Shown: positions 37,342 to 46,572 of the stretch, piece after piece
How positions within the stretch are numbered: position 1 is the first letter of the stretch
Layout of the letters: each line of letters begins with the position of its first letter
NCBI GenBank assembly: GCA_040752675.1
Contig: JBFMGF010000114.1
Location: 1-56,086, forward strand
DNA from: Acidobacteriota bacterium
Lineage (GTDB): Bacteria > Acidobacteriota > Polarisedimenticolia > JBFMGF01
Direction of reading: 5' to 3'
Length of the DNA stretch: 56,086 bases
Made by a program: the position numbers and the translations under genes
The notes under the pieces: model-generated
What the model was told of the DNA's origin: nothing
The model's database searches: none
The model's input: the letters and a program-made list of their open reading frames with translations, nothing else

Positions 37342-39025
37342 GTTCGATCATTTCCTCCGCATGCATTAATGAGGTCTCGGAGATCTTATCGCCGGCAAGC
37401 ATTCTGGCGATTTCCTTGATTCTTTCCTTCTCGTCGAGGGAACGAACAATCACATTCGTCCTCCCTCGGGAAACTTTTTTCAGGACACTGAGGTGATGAT
37501 CCGCCAGAGAAGCAATCTGAGGAAGATGAGTGATGCAGATGACTTGGTTCTTGGCGGAGATATTCTTCAGCTTCTGAGCAACAGCGGATGCGACGCCAGC
37601 CCCGATTCCAGCATCCACTTCGTCGAAGATCAGCGTCTTCGATCCGTTTCCTTTCTTGAGGACCTTGTTGATGGCAAGCATGATCCTCGAGAGCTCCCCT
37701 CCGGATGCTACCCTGGCGAGAGGTCTGAGATCCTCACCGACATTCAGGGATATGAGGAATTCACACCTGTCTACTCCCGATTCTCCAGCAGGTACCAATT
37801 TCTGAAAGTCACAGGATTCCGGAAGAGGGTTGCTTTCAATCACCACGCTGAAACGGCTTCCTCCCATTGCCATGTCCCCCAGCTCTTCCACTACCCGGCT
37901 GGAGAATCTTTCCGCATCTGCCCGCCTCTCTCGGGAAAGCCGGAGAGCCGCTTCAACATATGCTCTGTAGATCTCCACTATCCTGCCGCGCAAAGATTCC
38001 AGATCTTCATCTGAACGGTTCAAAGCCTCAAGCTCTTCCGCAGCTTTTGATCGGAACTGCAGGACGGCTTCAATCGTGCCTCCGTACTTCATTTTCAATC
38101 TCTCGATCTCTGCAATCCGGTCTTCCACATCCGCCAGTCTGGCGGGATCATGTTCCAGCTTTTTCAGATAATCCCTCAAGTACAGAGAAAGGTCTTCAAG
38201 GGCATACCGCGCCTCATCGAGAACCGAAAGAAATCTGGAAGGCTCGGGATCGATCGCGGATAGTTTCTCCATGTTCGAACGGATCTGCTTGATAAGAAGG
38301 ATGATGGATCTCTCATTTTCGTAAGCCGTGCCGTACGCCTCAGAGGCAAACCTCTTCAGCATCTCGACGCTTTTCAGTATTTCCCTCTCTTTCTGCAGCT
38401 TCTCATCCTCTCCTGGCAGGGGGGAGATTTTCTCGATCTCCGCAGCCTGAAATTCGAGAAAATCGGTTCCCCTGTTCTTATCTAAAAGTTGCTCCATGAG
38501 TTTCCTGTACTCTTCGCTGCATGCCATGAACTGAAGAGAGAGGTCGGAAACGCTCTTCTTGAGAAGTTCATTCTCTCCAAAATGATCCAGGATGGCCAGA
38601 TGATTGGCGGGGTGCAGGAGTGATTGATGCTGATGCTGCCCATGAATATCTACAAGAATATTTCCGATCTCCTTGAGAGCGGATGTGGTTGTTATCCCTC
38701 CGTTGATGAAGATCTTCCCGGCGCCTGCCTTGTTGATTTCCCTTTTGAGAATCAAATCTCCCGTGATGGAGATTCCTGACTTCTCAAGAACCCTTTCCAC
38801 ATCGGGAAGATCATCAATGCTGAAGACCCCTTCCACGGTTGCCTTATGCTCTCCTGTCCTTATAACGTTGCTCGAAGGACGCTCCCCGAGGAGGATCTCG
38901 ATAGCATCGACGATTATTGATTTCCCAGCTCCTGTCTCCCCCGTAATGAGGTTGAGCCCTTCTGAAAAGTCGATGGAGATCTCTTCGACAATTGCAAAAT
39001 TTCTAATTCTCAACGTTTTAAGCAT
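37289..39025 (-). CDS. recN: DNA repair protein RecN
   Basis: 578 residues, an SMC-like ATPase for double-strand break repair. Walker A GETGAGKS near residue 30, central coiled coil, then ABC signature SGGELSRIMLA, Walker B LIFDEVDAGIG and THLPQIASLAD. First gene of recN-coaD-aminotransferase-larA. No Shine-Dalgarno is seen before ATG 39025; a 12-bp palindrome sits there instead. Confidence 0.96.
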   Translation of the reverse strand: MLKTLRIRNFAIVEEISIDFSEGLNLITGETGAGKSIIVDAIEILLGERPSSNVIRTGEHKATVEGVFSIDDLPDVERVLEKSGISITGDLILKREINKAGAGKIFINGGITTTSALKEIGNILVDIHGQHQHQSLLHPANHLAILDHFGENELLKKSVSDLSLQFMACSEEYRKLMEQLLDKNRGTDFLEFQAAEIEKISPLPGEDEKLQKEREILKSVEMLKRFASEAYGTAYENERSIILLIKQIRSNMEKLSAIDPEPSRFLSVLDEARYALEDLSLYLRDYLKKLEHDPARLADVEDRIAEIERLKMKYGGTIEAVLQFRSKAAEELEALNRSDEDLESLRGRIVEIYRAYVEAALRLSRERRADAERFSSRVVEELGDMAMGGSRFSVVIESNPLPESCDFQKLVPAGESGVDRCEFLISLNVGEDLRPLARVASGGELSRIMLAINKVLKKGNGSKTLIFDEVDAGIGAGVASAVAQKLKNISAKNQVICITHLPQIASLADHHLSVLKKVSRGRTNVIVRSLDEKERIKEIARMLAGDKISETSLMHAEEMIEHEKKKTTAAKGRLPGNV

Positions 39026-39037
39026 TGATCGCGATCA
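39026..39037. promoter_or_regulatory. 12-bp palindrome abutting the recN start codon
   Basis: TGATCGCGATCA ends one base from the recN ATG, in place of a ribosome site. It could be an operator or translational hairpin. It does not match the known LexA box types I can recall. Confidence 0.3.
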
Positions 39038-39117
39038 CAGAATGTTTGCCGTCAGGTGATCCTAAAAAAGAAATAAAATCAACAGAGCAAAGGCTCCGGA
39101 GATCGAATTGATCGAAA

Positions 39118-39147
39118 ATGATAACATTACCTTCGAAAAGGTGTCAA
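39118..39147 (-). promoter_or_regulatory. Promoter of recN
   Basis: TTGACA (39147-39142), 18 nt, TATCAT (39123-39118), with TG one base before the -10 on the minus strand. Leader of about 85 nt. Confidence 0.6.
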
Positions 39148-39208
39148 CAAAGGTGCAGCTTAATCATAAAGAAAAACTTGAAGAATCTCTTATAAGTCCA
39201 AGAGTCAT

Positions 39209-39237
39209 TTGACTTTTTTGAACTTGCATGTTATCGT
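39209..39237 (+). promoter_or_regulatory. Promoter of the tol-pal operon
   Basis: TTGACT, 17 nt, TATCGT, with an extended-10 TG one base upstream. Transcription would begin near 39244, just before the GGAGG of tolQ. Confidence 0.55.
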
Positions 39238-39261
39238 TAAACGAAAAATTTGGAGGATTTT

Positions 39262-39954
39262 TTGAACATCGCGGCTTTAAATATTCTCGCTCCAGCTGCG
39301 ACCCTCTCGGGTTTCCAGACAGGTATTATAGAGCTGGTCGCTCAATCCGGTGCCATGGCAAAATTTGTTCTTTTCATCCTGATGCTATTCTCCATCGTTT
39401 CATGGGCAATTATGGTTGATAGATACCGAACGCTGCGAAGAGTCGAAAGGGAGTCCAGGCTCTTTATTACAAAATTCAATTCCGCCGCCTCGCTCACCGA
39501 ACTCGTGGAGTTTTCAAAGCTGCTGGACAAGAATCCTCTGGCCAACATCTTTTTGCTCAGCGTCTCAAGTGGGAATCCCTCCCCCCCATCCGGAAGGAAT
39601 GTGAGATTGCTGAAGCGCAATATACGAAAAAACGCTTCTCTTGAACTAAGGAAGATTGATAAGTATCTGAGTTTCCTCGCAACGACCGCCTCTGTTACTC
39701 CGTTCATCGGGCTCTTCGGCACAGTCTGGGGAATCATGAATGCTTTCCGGGGAATCGGAGCGTCCGGAACGGCAAGCCTCGCCGCCTATGCACCAGGCAT
39801 AGCCGAAGCCCTGATAACAACGGCTGCCGGACTGGCAGCGGCCATCCCTGCCGTCGTCGCCTACAACCATTTTGTGCGAAAGGTAAGGGTCCTGAGTGCA
39901 GAAACGGAAGAGTTCATAGAGGATCTCGTCGCCAGAATCGAGGAGCCGCCTTAA
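39262..39954 (+). CDS. tolQ: TolQ-type (MotA/TolQ/ExbB) proton channel protein
   Basis: 230 residues. Three membrane segments (about 28-50, 125-150, 170-190) with the family signature in TASVTPFIGLFGTVWGIM and an Ala/Gly-rich last helix. It forms the inner-membrane motor with TolR that energises outer-membrane constriction. I start at TTG 39262, 5 nt after GGAGG; an in-frame TTG at 39250 would precede that site. First gene of six. Confidence 0.93.
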   Translation: MNIAALNILAPAATLSGFQTGIIELVAQSGAMAKFVLFILMLFSIVSWAIMVDRYRTLRRVERESRLFITKFNSAASLTELVEFSKLLDKNPLANIFLLSVSSGNPSPPSGRNVRLLKRNIRKNASLELRKIDKYLSFLATTASVTPFIGLFGTVWGIMNAFRGIGASGTASLAAYAPGIAEALITTAAGLAAAIPAVVAYNHFVRKVRVLSAETEEFIEDLVARIEEPP

Positions 39955-39992
39955 AGCCTCTGAATAACCTCTCTCTCCAGAAGGTTGAAACG

Positions 39993-40403
39993 ATGGAAAA
40001 GCATGGAAAATCTCTTTCAGAGATCAACGTTACCCCTCTCGTCGATGTCATGCTCGTGCTGCTCATCATCTTCATGGTAGTGGCACCGATGATGCACAGG
40101 GGGATCGACGTCAACCTTCCTGAAACAAAGACAGCGATGGGGGTCGATGAGGCAAGGATCGTCCTGACCATCGACAGGGAGGACCGCATCTACATAAACG
40201 ACCGCTCTGTCCACATAAAACTCCTGAAAGAGAGGATCCTGGAGCTCTTAGGAAGGGATTCCCGTGAAACGATATTCCTGAAAGCCGATAGAAAGATCCC
40301 GTATGGCAAGGTCCTCCAGGTTATGGACATCATCCGGGAGACGGGAATTGAGAACATATCGATGGTAACAAATCCCATCCATGAAAAGGAAGGCAGGAGA
40401 TGA
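39993..40403 (+). CDS. tolR: TolR-type (ExbD) motor protein
   Basis: 136 residues. The single helix carries the proton-coupling Asp (INVTPLVDVMLVLLIIFM), followed by a periplasmic domain (IYINDRSVH, VLQVMDIIRETG). Partner of TolQ. AGAAGG precedes the ATG. The stop overlaps the next gene by 4 nt. Confidence 0.94.
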   Translation: MEKHGKSLSEINVTPLVDVMLVLLIIFMVVAPMMHRGIDVNLPETKTAMGVDEARIVLTIDREDRIYINDRSVHIKLLKERILELLGRDSRETIFLKADRKIPYGKVLQVMDIIRETGIENISMVTNPIHEKEGRR

Positions 40404-41188
40404 TAGGGCCTCTCTTCATTCTTAAGGTCGAGAGGAATATTTTTACCGGGCTCGGACCCATGGTTTTCATCTCTGCTCTAGGCCATATCATTTTTCTCTC
40501 GGGTGCGCTGCTCCTCTCCAGTATCATGCCTGGAAGAACAGAGCCACCGGAAGTATTCTTCAAGGTTTCGCTGGCATCCCTTCCCTCCTTTCCCGAAGGC
40601 AGCCCAGGATATGCAGTGAAAGCCGGGTCCGCAGAATCGAAAGCAGAAGTTCCCTCTCTCCCTGCTGCCAGGAAAAAGGAAGCCATAGAGATCGACGCTC
40701 GCAAAACCAAGAAACCCGTTCCTGAAAAGAAAAAAGCGGCGGGAGCTGAGAAAGCAGTAAGCAGAGAGACATCGAAAGAGGGTTCTCCACTGATGAGCTC
40801 TGCAACGGCACAGGCAGCTTCAGGAAATCCTGATGCATCTCTATCGGGAAGCATCGGCGGAAATGAAAAAGAGATCACCTTCACTGGAGGTGTCGATTTC
40901 GAGTATGCCTGGTATCGGGCCACCGTCATCTCTAAACTGAAGGAGAACTGGGTAAAGCCTGTCATTCCACTTAATGGCAGGACGAGTCTGCTGTGCACCA
41001 TCACCTTCCAGATCATGAGAGATGGGCGCGTCGAGGACATCGTAGTGGAATCGTCCAGTGGTCTCTTCTCTCTGGACAGATCGGCCCTAAGGGCTGTTCA
41101 AGACTCCAGCCCGTTTCCTCCGCTCCCTTACCAGTTCGGACAGCCCTCATTGAAAGCAAAGTTCATCTTTGATTTGAAACCCGAATGA
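40400..41188 (+). CDS. TolA/TonB-type energy transducer
   Basis: 262 residues: a membrane helix (about 18-40), a Lys/Glu/Ala-rich linker (about 75-145) and a C-terminal TonB/TolA-like domain (YRATVISKLKENWVKP, ITFQIMRDGRVEDIVV, LDRSALRAVQDSSPFPPLP). Its place between tolR and tolB says TolA; the C-terminal sequence is nearer the TonB_C pattern, so the subfamily is left open. It should span the periplasm and contact Pal or TolB. Confidence 0.88.
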   Translation: MIGPLFILKVERNIFTGLGPMVFISALGHIIFLSGALLLSSIMPGRTEPPEVFFKVSLASLPSFPEGSPGYAVKAGSAESKAEVPSLPAARKKEAIEIDARKTKKPVPEKKKAAGAEKAVSRETSKEGSPLMSSATAQAASGNPDASLSGSIGGNEKEITFTGGVDFEYAWYRATVISKLKENWVKPVIPLNGRTSLLCTITFQIMRDGRVEDIVVESSSGLFSLDRSALRAVQDSSPFPPLPYQFGQPSLKAKFIFDLKPE

Positions 41189-41239
41189 GATGTTTTTCTC
41201 TTAGAGATTGCACTCTTTCAGCAAAAGGATCAATGTGGC

Positions 41240-42613
41240 ATGAACTCATCGGAAGATCAAAATGAAGATCTGAGACGCTTGTCCAAACGGACATCAAAGA
41301 GCCTGCGGCCAGGAAACAGCTTATTCGCATCTGTCCTTGTCGTTGTTCTTTACCTCCTCTCATCCTCCTCCAGCCCCTATCCTGCGGTGCAGCAGGAACG
41401 GACCATCACCGGGATTATCGAGGGAAAGGGTTACACAAGGGTCAAGATCGCGATTCCCGGGCTCTATAGTGATCCCGTCTGCTCCGCATATCAGGATGAG
41501 CTCCGGAAGACGATTATCGATGACCTTGCCTACTCAGGATACTTCGAACCGCTGAGTGAATATCATCTCACTCTCGTCAGTCAGTTTTCTGAATCCAATC
41601 CCAACCTGAAGGAGTGGAATGCTGTGGGGGCCGACGTCACTGTCATCGGCAGGATGAAACGGAGCGGCGACAAGTTGCTTGTCGAAGCCAGGCTCTTCGA
41701 TACGAGAAGTGAAAAGATGATTCTGGGAAGGTCCTACAGCGGCAGCCCGGACATTGTCAGACGGATCGCCCATAAGATGGCTGACGACATCATCCTACAC
41801 TTCACCGGGGTCAACGGTCTCGGCCTGACGAGGATTGCCTTTTCCTCGAAAGCCGGAAATGCAAAAGAGATCTATGTGATGGACTACGATGGCCATCGGA
41901 TACGCAGGCTCACGAGGAATGGAACCATCAGCCTGTGTCCTGCCTGGCCGCCTGGCGGCGATAAGCTGGCCTTCATATCGTTCCGCGAGGGAGTGGCAGG
42001 GATCTTTATCATTAACAGTTCCGGGGAGATCGTAGCGTCACGATCTAAGAAGGGAGATCTCAATTCGGCTCCGGACTGGTCTCCTGACGGAAATACCATA
42101 GTCTTCTCCTCCAATGAAGCGGGTAACTCGGAGATATACAAGTGGGATCTCAAGAGGGGAAAGGTGGAGAGACTAAGCTTTTGTGCTGCCATCGATTCTT
42201 CTCCCTGCTGGTCACCCACGGGAAGAGAGGTTGTCTTCACTTCGGATCGAAGTGGAAGCCCTCAACTTTACATCATGGATGCAGAGGGAACTAACGTGAG
42301 GAGGATAACTTTCGATGGGAATTACAACGATTCCGCCGCCTGGTCTCCCAGAGGCGATAAGATTGCCTACGCCTCTCGAAAGGATGGAAGGTTCGACATA
42401 TGCATCTACGATCTGAACAGCGGGACATCCGTCCCTCTGACAGGCAACAGCGGGAACAATGAGAATCCAAGATGGTCCCCGGATGGGAGACACCTAGTCT
42501 TTGCTTCCAGCAGGACCGGCTCTTATAATATATTTTCAATGAACATGGATGGGTCAGATCTGAAGCAGCTTACTTTCTCGGGAAACTGCTTCACACCCGA
42601 CTGGTCAAAATAA
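41240..42613 (+). CDS. tolB: Tol-Pal system protein TolB
   Basis: 457 residues. Signal or membrane segment at about 30-50, a TolB N-terminal alpha/beta domain (about 60-190), then a beta-propeller of PD40 repeats (CPAWPPGGDKLAF, APDWSPDGNTIVF, SPCWSPTGREVVF, SAAWSPRGDKIAY, NPRWSPDGRHLVF). Periplasmic partner of Pal. The N-terminus is about 30 residues longer than usual, so a later start is possible. Confidence 0.94.
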   Translation: MNSSEDQNEDLRRLSKRTSKSLRPGNSLFASVLVVVLYLLSSSSSPYPAVQQERTITGIIEGKGYTRVKIAIPGLYSDPVCSAYQDELRKTIIDDLAYSGYFEPLSEYHLTLVSQFSESNPNLKEWNAVGADVTVIGRMKRSGDKLLVEARLFDTRSEKMILGRSYSGSPDIVRRIAHKMADDIILHFTGVNGLGLTRIAFSSKAGNAKEIYVMDYDGHRIRRLTRNGTISLCPAWPPGGDKLAFISFREGVAGIFIINSSGEIVASRSKKGDLNSAPDWSPDGNTIVFSSNEAGNSEIYKWDLKRGKVERLSFCAAIDSSPCWSPTGREVVFTSDRSGSPQLYIMDAEGTNVRRITFDGNYNDSAAWSPRGDKIAYASRKDGRFDICIYDLNSGTSVPLTGNSGNNENPRWSPDGRHLVFASSRTGSYNIFSMNMDGSDLKQLTFSGNCFTPDWSK

Positions 42614-42629
42614 CCTGAAGGAGGAAAAA

Positions 42630-43220
42630 ATGACTGGAAGAGCGAAATGGATGGCACTTGTTCTGATTTTGTTTATCATCGCATCGGCTATGCTTCTGGT
42701 TTCCTGCCCGAGAAAAGCGAAAAAGGAACCTGCCCAGCCAGCAACAGAGATACCACCCTTTACTCCGGCGCAGGAAAAGATCGAGAAGACCCCTGCGCCT
42801 GTCGAGGTGAAGGAGAGCTGGCTGGAGCCGGCAACAAAAGAGGAAGATCTTCCCGAAGTCGCTTTCATCGATGAGCTCAACATGAAAAAGTTATTAAAGA
42901 CGGTCTACTTCGATTTCGATAAGTACGATTTGCGAGAGGACACCATTGCAACCCTGAAGGAAAACACGAAATGGCTCAGGGAAAATCCGCAGTACCAGAT
43001 CACTCTCGAGGGACACTGTGATGAGAGGGGCACGATAGAGTACAACCTCGAGCTCGGAGCAAAACGAGCAGGCGCGGTGAAGAATTATCTGATCAGCCTT
43101 GGACTTTCGGAAGAGAGATTCAAGAGCATCAGCTATGGAGAGGAAAGGCCCGCTGACCCAGACCATAATGAGGAGGCCTGGGCCAAGAATAGAAGAGTGG
43201 AATTCATCATAGGGCAGTAA
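42630..43220 (+). CDS. pal: Peptidoglycan-associated lipoprotein Pal
   Basis: 196 residues. Lipobox LLVSC, Pro-rich linker, then an OmpA-type domain: VYFDFDKYDLREDT, LEGHCDERGTIEYN, LGAKRAGAVKNYL. It anchors the outer membrane to peptidoglycan. AGGAGG ribosome site; 16 nt after tolB. Confidence 0.97.
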   Translation: MTGRAKWMALVLILFIIASAMLLVSCPRKAKKEPAQPATEIPPFTPAQEKIEKTPAPVEVKESWLEPATKEEDLPEVAFIDELNMKKLLKTVYFDFDKYDLREDTIATLKENTKWLRENPQYQITLEGHCDERGTIEYNLELGAKRAGAVKNYLISLGLSEERFKSISYGEERPADPDHNEEAWAKNRRVEFIIGQ

Positions 43221-43235
43221 GCCAGGAGGTTTACC

Positions 43236-44054
43236 TTGAAGAGAAAAATCAGTCTAGTTCTCTTGCTCTTCGCTTCCGCGCTTTCGCTGACGGGTTGCAT
43301 CACGCCGAAACAGTTCGATATGGTGCAATCCAATATTTCTGACATTCAGGAAAAGATATCCGTTTTGAAAAAGGAAATATCCGAAGCCGGTTCCAAAATA
43401 GATAGAATCGACGAGAAAATGGAGAATCAGGAGCAGAAGTCTCGGACCGGTCAGGCGGATGTCCAGATCAAGATCGAGGCTCTAAGCAGGGACATCCAGA
43501 TCCTTCTAGACAGGCTGGCTGACACCAACCAGCGGATATCGACCCTGTCCCAGGAGATCCTGGCCACAAAGGAGATCCTGAGGGCGGCACCACAGATTCC
43601 CTCTCAGGTGTCGGGAGCGCAGCCAGCCGCAACGTCCGGAGCTGCCTCTGGCGAGAAGCCTTTTTTACCCTCGAATCCCGACGAGCTCTTTAAATCTTCC
43701 TATGCCGATTATTCCAAGGGAAATTACGCTCTTGCCATCTCAGGCTTCCAGGAATACATAGTCAGATATCCAAAGAGCGACCTGACAGATAACGCCCAGT
43801 ACTGGATCGGAGAATGCTATTTCAGCCAGGGAAACCATAAATCGGCCATCGATGAGTTCGATAAGGTCATCGAAAACTTTCCCGACGGGGACAAGGTTCC
43901 AGGCGCATATCTTAAAAAAGGATTGGCTCTCTTCGAGATGCATCAGACGGCAAAGGGAGTCATGCAGCTTCAGTATCTGATCGGCAGATACCCGAAGAGC
44001 GACGAAGCAAGGATCGCCAAAGACAAGCTCAAGAGTATGGGAGCTTCATTTTGA
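43236..44054 (+). CDS. cpoB: CpoB/YbgF-like TPR lipoprotein
   Basis: 272 residues. Lipobox LTGC near residue 21, a coiled coil (about 28-115), an Ala/Pro linker, and three TPR-like repeats (NPDELFKSSYADYSKGNY, AQYWIGECYFSQGN, AYLKKGLALFEM). CpoB links Tol-Pal to cell-wall synthesis. Starts with TTG 6 nt after AGGAGG. Unlike E. coli CpoB it appears lipidated. Confidence 0.9.
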   Translation: MKRKISLVLLLFASALSLTGCITPKQFDMVQSNISDIQEKISVLKKEISEAGSKIDRIDEKMENQEQKSRTGQADVQIKIEALSRDIQILLDRLADTNQRISTLSQEILATKEILRAAPQIPSQVSGAQPAATSGAASGEKPFLPSNPDELFKSSYADYSKGNYALAISGFQEYIVRYPKSDLTDNAQYWIGECYFSQGNHKSAIDEFDKVIENFPDGDKVPGAYLKKGLALFEMHQTAKGVMQLQYLIGRYPKSDEARIAKDKLKSMGASF

Positions 44055-44087
44055 ATCCTCCAGCAAGTGATCTTCACAGGCTCTTTG

Positions 44088-44116
44088 TTGACAGATTGCG
44101 ATAAGTTTTCTAATAT
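44088..44116 (+). promoter_or_regulatory. Promoter of rpsT
   Basis: TTGACA (44088-44093), 17 nt, TAATAT (44111-44116); AAGGAG lies 9 nt before the rpsT ATG. Confidence 0.55.
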
Positions 44117-44147
44117 ATGGTAATTTAAAGGGAAGGAGTCTTTCTAA

Positions 44148-44426
44148 ATGGCTACGCATCGTTCGGCAGAAAAGAAAATGAAACAGGACTTCAAGAGGCG
44201 CGAGAGAAGGCACACCAACCTCAGCTCACTTCGAACCAGGATAAAGAAATTGAGATCCTTCATAGATAAGAAGGATGTGCAATCAGCCCAGAAACTTCTC
44301 CCCGAGACGCTATCCTTCATAGACAGATCTGTTGTCAAAGGAATCATCCATAGAAACACCGCTTCCAGATACAAATCAAATCTGATGGCCTTGCTTCAAT
44401 CTCTCGCCGCGGGAAAGAAGGGCTGA
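44148..44426 (+). CDS. rpsT: 30S ribosomal protein S20
   Basis: 92 residues, very basic. ATHRSAEKKMKQDFKRRER and the later VVKGIIHRNTASRYKSNL match the S20 family; it binds 16S rRNA. Its stop codon abuts that of the convergent radical SAM gene with no base between, so there is no room for a private terminator. Confidence 0.97.
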   Translation: MATHRSAEKKMKQDFKRRERRHTNLSSLRTRIKKLRSFIDKKDVQSAQKLLPETLSFIDRSVVKGIIHRNTASRYKSNLMALLQSLAAGKKG

Positions 44427-45503
44427 TCAGTCCTTTTTTCCCATTCCCGGCTCGTAAATACAGAATGGTTCTTCCTCGAGATAGTCACCCTTGGAATAGA
44501 AGGCTCTTGCCCTGCATCCCTCGCAGACATTCCTGAATTCGCAGATTCCGCATTTGCCCTTGAGGAGGGAGGTGTCTCTCAGAGAGGCAAAGACTTGCGA
44601 GTTTTTCCAGATCTCCCCGAGCGACTGTGTCCTAACGTTTCCCGCGCCGACGGGCAGATAACCACAAGGGTAGATATTCCCCCTGTGGGAGACGAAGCAG
44701 ACGGAAGTACCCGCCAGACAGCCTTTCGTGATGGCTGACATCCCATCCTTTCTCTCCCGTCCGAATTTCACTTTCTTCTGTCTCAGGATCCTGTAAAAGT
44801 GCGGAGCGCATGTCGCCTTAAGTTCCATTTTCGTTTCAGTCATCATGTCACATAGCCAGGCAAGGACTTCCTCATATCTCTCTCCATTGATCATCTGCTC
44901 ATCGGCGATCTCGACGCCGCAGCCCACCGGCACCAGCAGGAAGAGGTGAAGCGCATCGGCACCAAGATTCTCGGCAAGCCTCAGAATCTCCGGAAGCTCA
45001 TCCACGTTGTGATTGGCAATGGTCGTATTGAACTGAAGGCTCATCCCGATCTCCTTCAGGTTCATGAACCCCTCTATGGCTCTTTCAAACGACCCTGAAA
45101 TGCCGCGGAAGGAATCATGCGTTCTTGCATTGGATCCATCTATGCTGATGCTCACCCTTCGGAATCCCGACTCTTTTATCTCGCGGGCTGACTTCATATC
45201 TATTAGAGTTCCGTTTGTCGCAAGGGCGATAGGCAGACCTCTCAACGAGGCATGTCGGGCAAGATCGAAGACATCAGCCCGATAGAGTGGCTCACCCCCG
45301 CTGAAGATCAGAATGGGGCGCGCAAACTCGACGATCGAGTCAATCAGCTTCTTTCCTTCTTCAGTGGTGAGTTCTTCAGGGGATCTTCCCGGGGAAGCAG
45401 AAGCCCTGCAGTGGATGCATTTCAGGTTACAGGCCGGCGTCAGCTCCCAGAAGACGAGCCTCAAAGCAAACTGTTCTTCTCGCTTCGCAGAAAATTTTTT
45501 CAT
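44427..45503 (-). CDS. ahbD: AhbD-like radical SAM/SPASM protein (heme b synthase type)
   Basis: 358 residues. Radical SAM core with TPACNLKCIHC (4Fe-4S) and SGGEPLYR; a C-terminal SPASM region with GCLAGTSVCFVSHRGNIYPCG and CGICEFRNVCEGCRAR for auxiliary clusters. The FWELTPACNLKCIHCRA start and the SHRGNIYPCGYLPVGAGNV stretch resemble AhbD, which oxidatively decarboxylates iron-coproporphyrin to heme b in the siroheme-dependent pathway. An AhbC homologue at 51906-53111 supports this. Other PqqE/NirJ-like radical SAM roles are the alternative. Confidence 0.78.
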   Translation of the reverse strand: MKKFSAKREEQFALRLVFWELTPACNLKCIHCRASASPGRSPEELTTEEGKKLIDSIVEFARPILIFSGGEPLYRADVFDLARHASLRGLPIALATNGTLIDMKSAREIKESGFRRVSISIDGSNARTHDSFRGISGSFERAIEGFMNLKEIGMSLQFNTTIANHNVDELPEILRLAENLGADALHLFLLVPVGCGVEIADEQMINGERYEEVLAWLCDMMTETKMELKATCAPHFYRILRQKKVKFGRERKDGMSAITKGCLAGTSVCFVSHRGNIYPCGYLPVGAGNVRTQSLGEIWKNSQVFASLRDTSLLKGKCGICEFRNVCEGCRARAFYSKGDYLEEEPFCIYEPGMGKKD

Positions 45504-45536
45504 GATGCTTCTCTTATCGGCACTCGGTTAAGATGG

Positions 45537-45974
45537 TCATGGATTCTGTCTTGCTTTTGACGGGGACAGGAGTATGGAAACGGTCATAATCAGCATCAGT
45601 GAGTCTCGCAGGAGAAGCTCCAGGCTGATTTTCATCCCTTCCTTTGTATTGAAACATCCGCAGGAGATATCGAGCCCCCTGAAGAGGGCCAATGAAATAG
45701 CCACAATGAAAACGGAGAGGAGTAGAGCGAGGACGAGGGCTGATCCTCGCATCCTGTATCCAAGGATCAGGAATATCCCGGCAAACAGTTCTATCCAGGG
45801 GAGCATGATGGCAAGGATATTCTCCGCATAGTAAGGAAGCATCCTGTAATTATGGACCACCCTCCCGAAATCGGAAACGTGAGCGATCTTGTCGAAACTG
45901 GCATAGATGAAGACGATGCCTATGGCTATGCGAAAGAGGAAGATGATTATTGTCTGAATGTTCTGCGGGATCAT
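45537..45974 (-). CDS. MauE/DoxX-like four-helix membrane protein
   Basis: 145 residues with four membrane helices and the conserved ISCGCFNTKEG loop of the MauE-like branch of DoxX. Such proteins often accompany thiol/disulfide or sulfur-handling enzymes. I start at ATG 45974, 2 nt after the rhodanese stop; the longer frame upstream is a rhodanese shadow. Confidence 0.85.
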   Translation of the reverse strand: MIPQNIQTIIIFLFRIAIGIVFIYASFDKIAHVSDFGRVVHNYRMLPYYAENILAIMLPWIELFAGIFLILGYRMRGSALVLALLLSVFIVAISLALFRGLDISCGCFNTKEGMKISLELLLRDSLMLIMTVSILLSPSKARQNP

Positions 45975-45976
45975 TC

Positions 45977-46504
45977 TCAAGCACCACTTTTCACCGGGAA
46001 ACCGGCATTCACCCATTCCTGCCATCCCCCGTAAAATATCTTTATCCTCTTGAAACCTCTCTCCCTCATTGCAAATGCCAGCTGGATGCTGGCCTCGCAT
46101 TCCGTGCCGCTGCAGTAAGTGACTATCACCCTGCCCTGATCGAACATCCCGGAGATATCCGGATGCTTGTCCAGATACCATCCATAGGGGACGTTGATTG
46201 ACCCCTCGATATGGCCTTCCAGGTATTCTTCTTTTTCCCTGGCATCAAGAAACACGGCTTCTCCATTTTCAAAGAGTTTCTTCGCCTCATCAAGATCTAT
46301 GAATACAGGTTCCGCAGCGGGGTCCTGCGTCTCAGTTCCAGAGCTTTCCACAGCAGTTGAGTCCTGCTCGCCGGGATGAGGCCATTTCTTCATGACCTGG
46401 AGCCCATCCTTCCGGACATAGTTGTAGGCAAAGCCTACGGCTGCACCCACGAGGATAATTAAAAGAGCATCAAGTATAATTTTCCATTTTATTTTGAAAA
46501 ACAT
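45977..46504 (-). CDS. Membrane-anchored rhodanese-domain protein
   Basis: 175 residues. One N-terminal membrane helix (about 8-28), an acidic linker, then a rhodanese domain: VFLDAREKEEYLEGHIEGSI and the active-site loop YCSGTECEAS with a nucleophilic Cys. It would bind sulfane sulfur on the outer face of the inner membrane. It heads the rhodanese-MauE-AhbD set. Confidence 0.9.
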   Translation of the reverse strand: MFFKIKWKIILDALLIILVGAAVGFAYNYVRKDGLQVMKKWPHPGEQDSTAVESSGTETQDPAAEPVFIDLDEAKKLFENGEAVFLDAREKEEYLEGHIEGSINVPYGWYLDKHPDISGMFDQGRVIVTYCSGTECEASIQLAFAMRERGFKRIKIFYGGWQEWVNAGFPVKSGA

Positions 46505-46572
46505 CTGTAAGAGTTACTCCATCGCCCGCGAGATGAAAATTCATTCAGCTAAATCGGTTTTTTGAATGAAAA

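Noticed and set aside
45975-46181. 69-codon N-terminal extension of the MauE/DoxX protein
   Set aside because: Shadow of the rhodanese gene; ATG 45974 begins the first membrane helix context.
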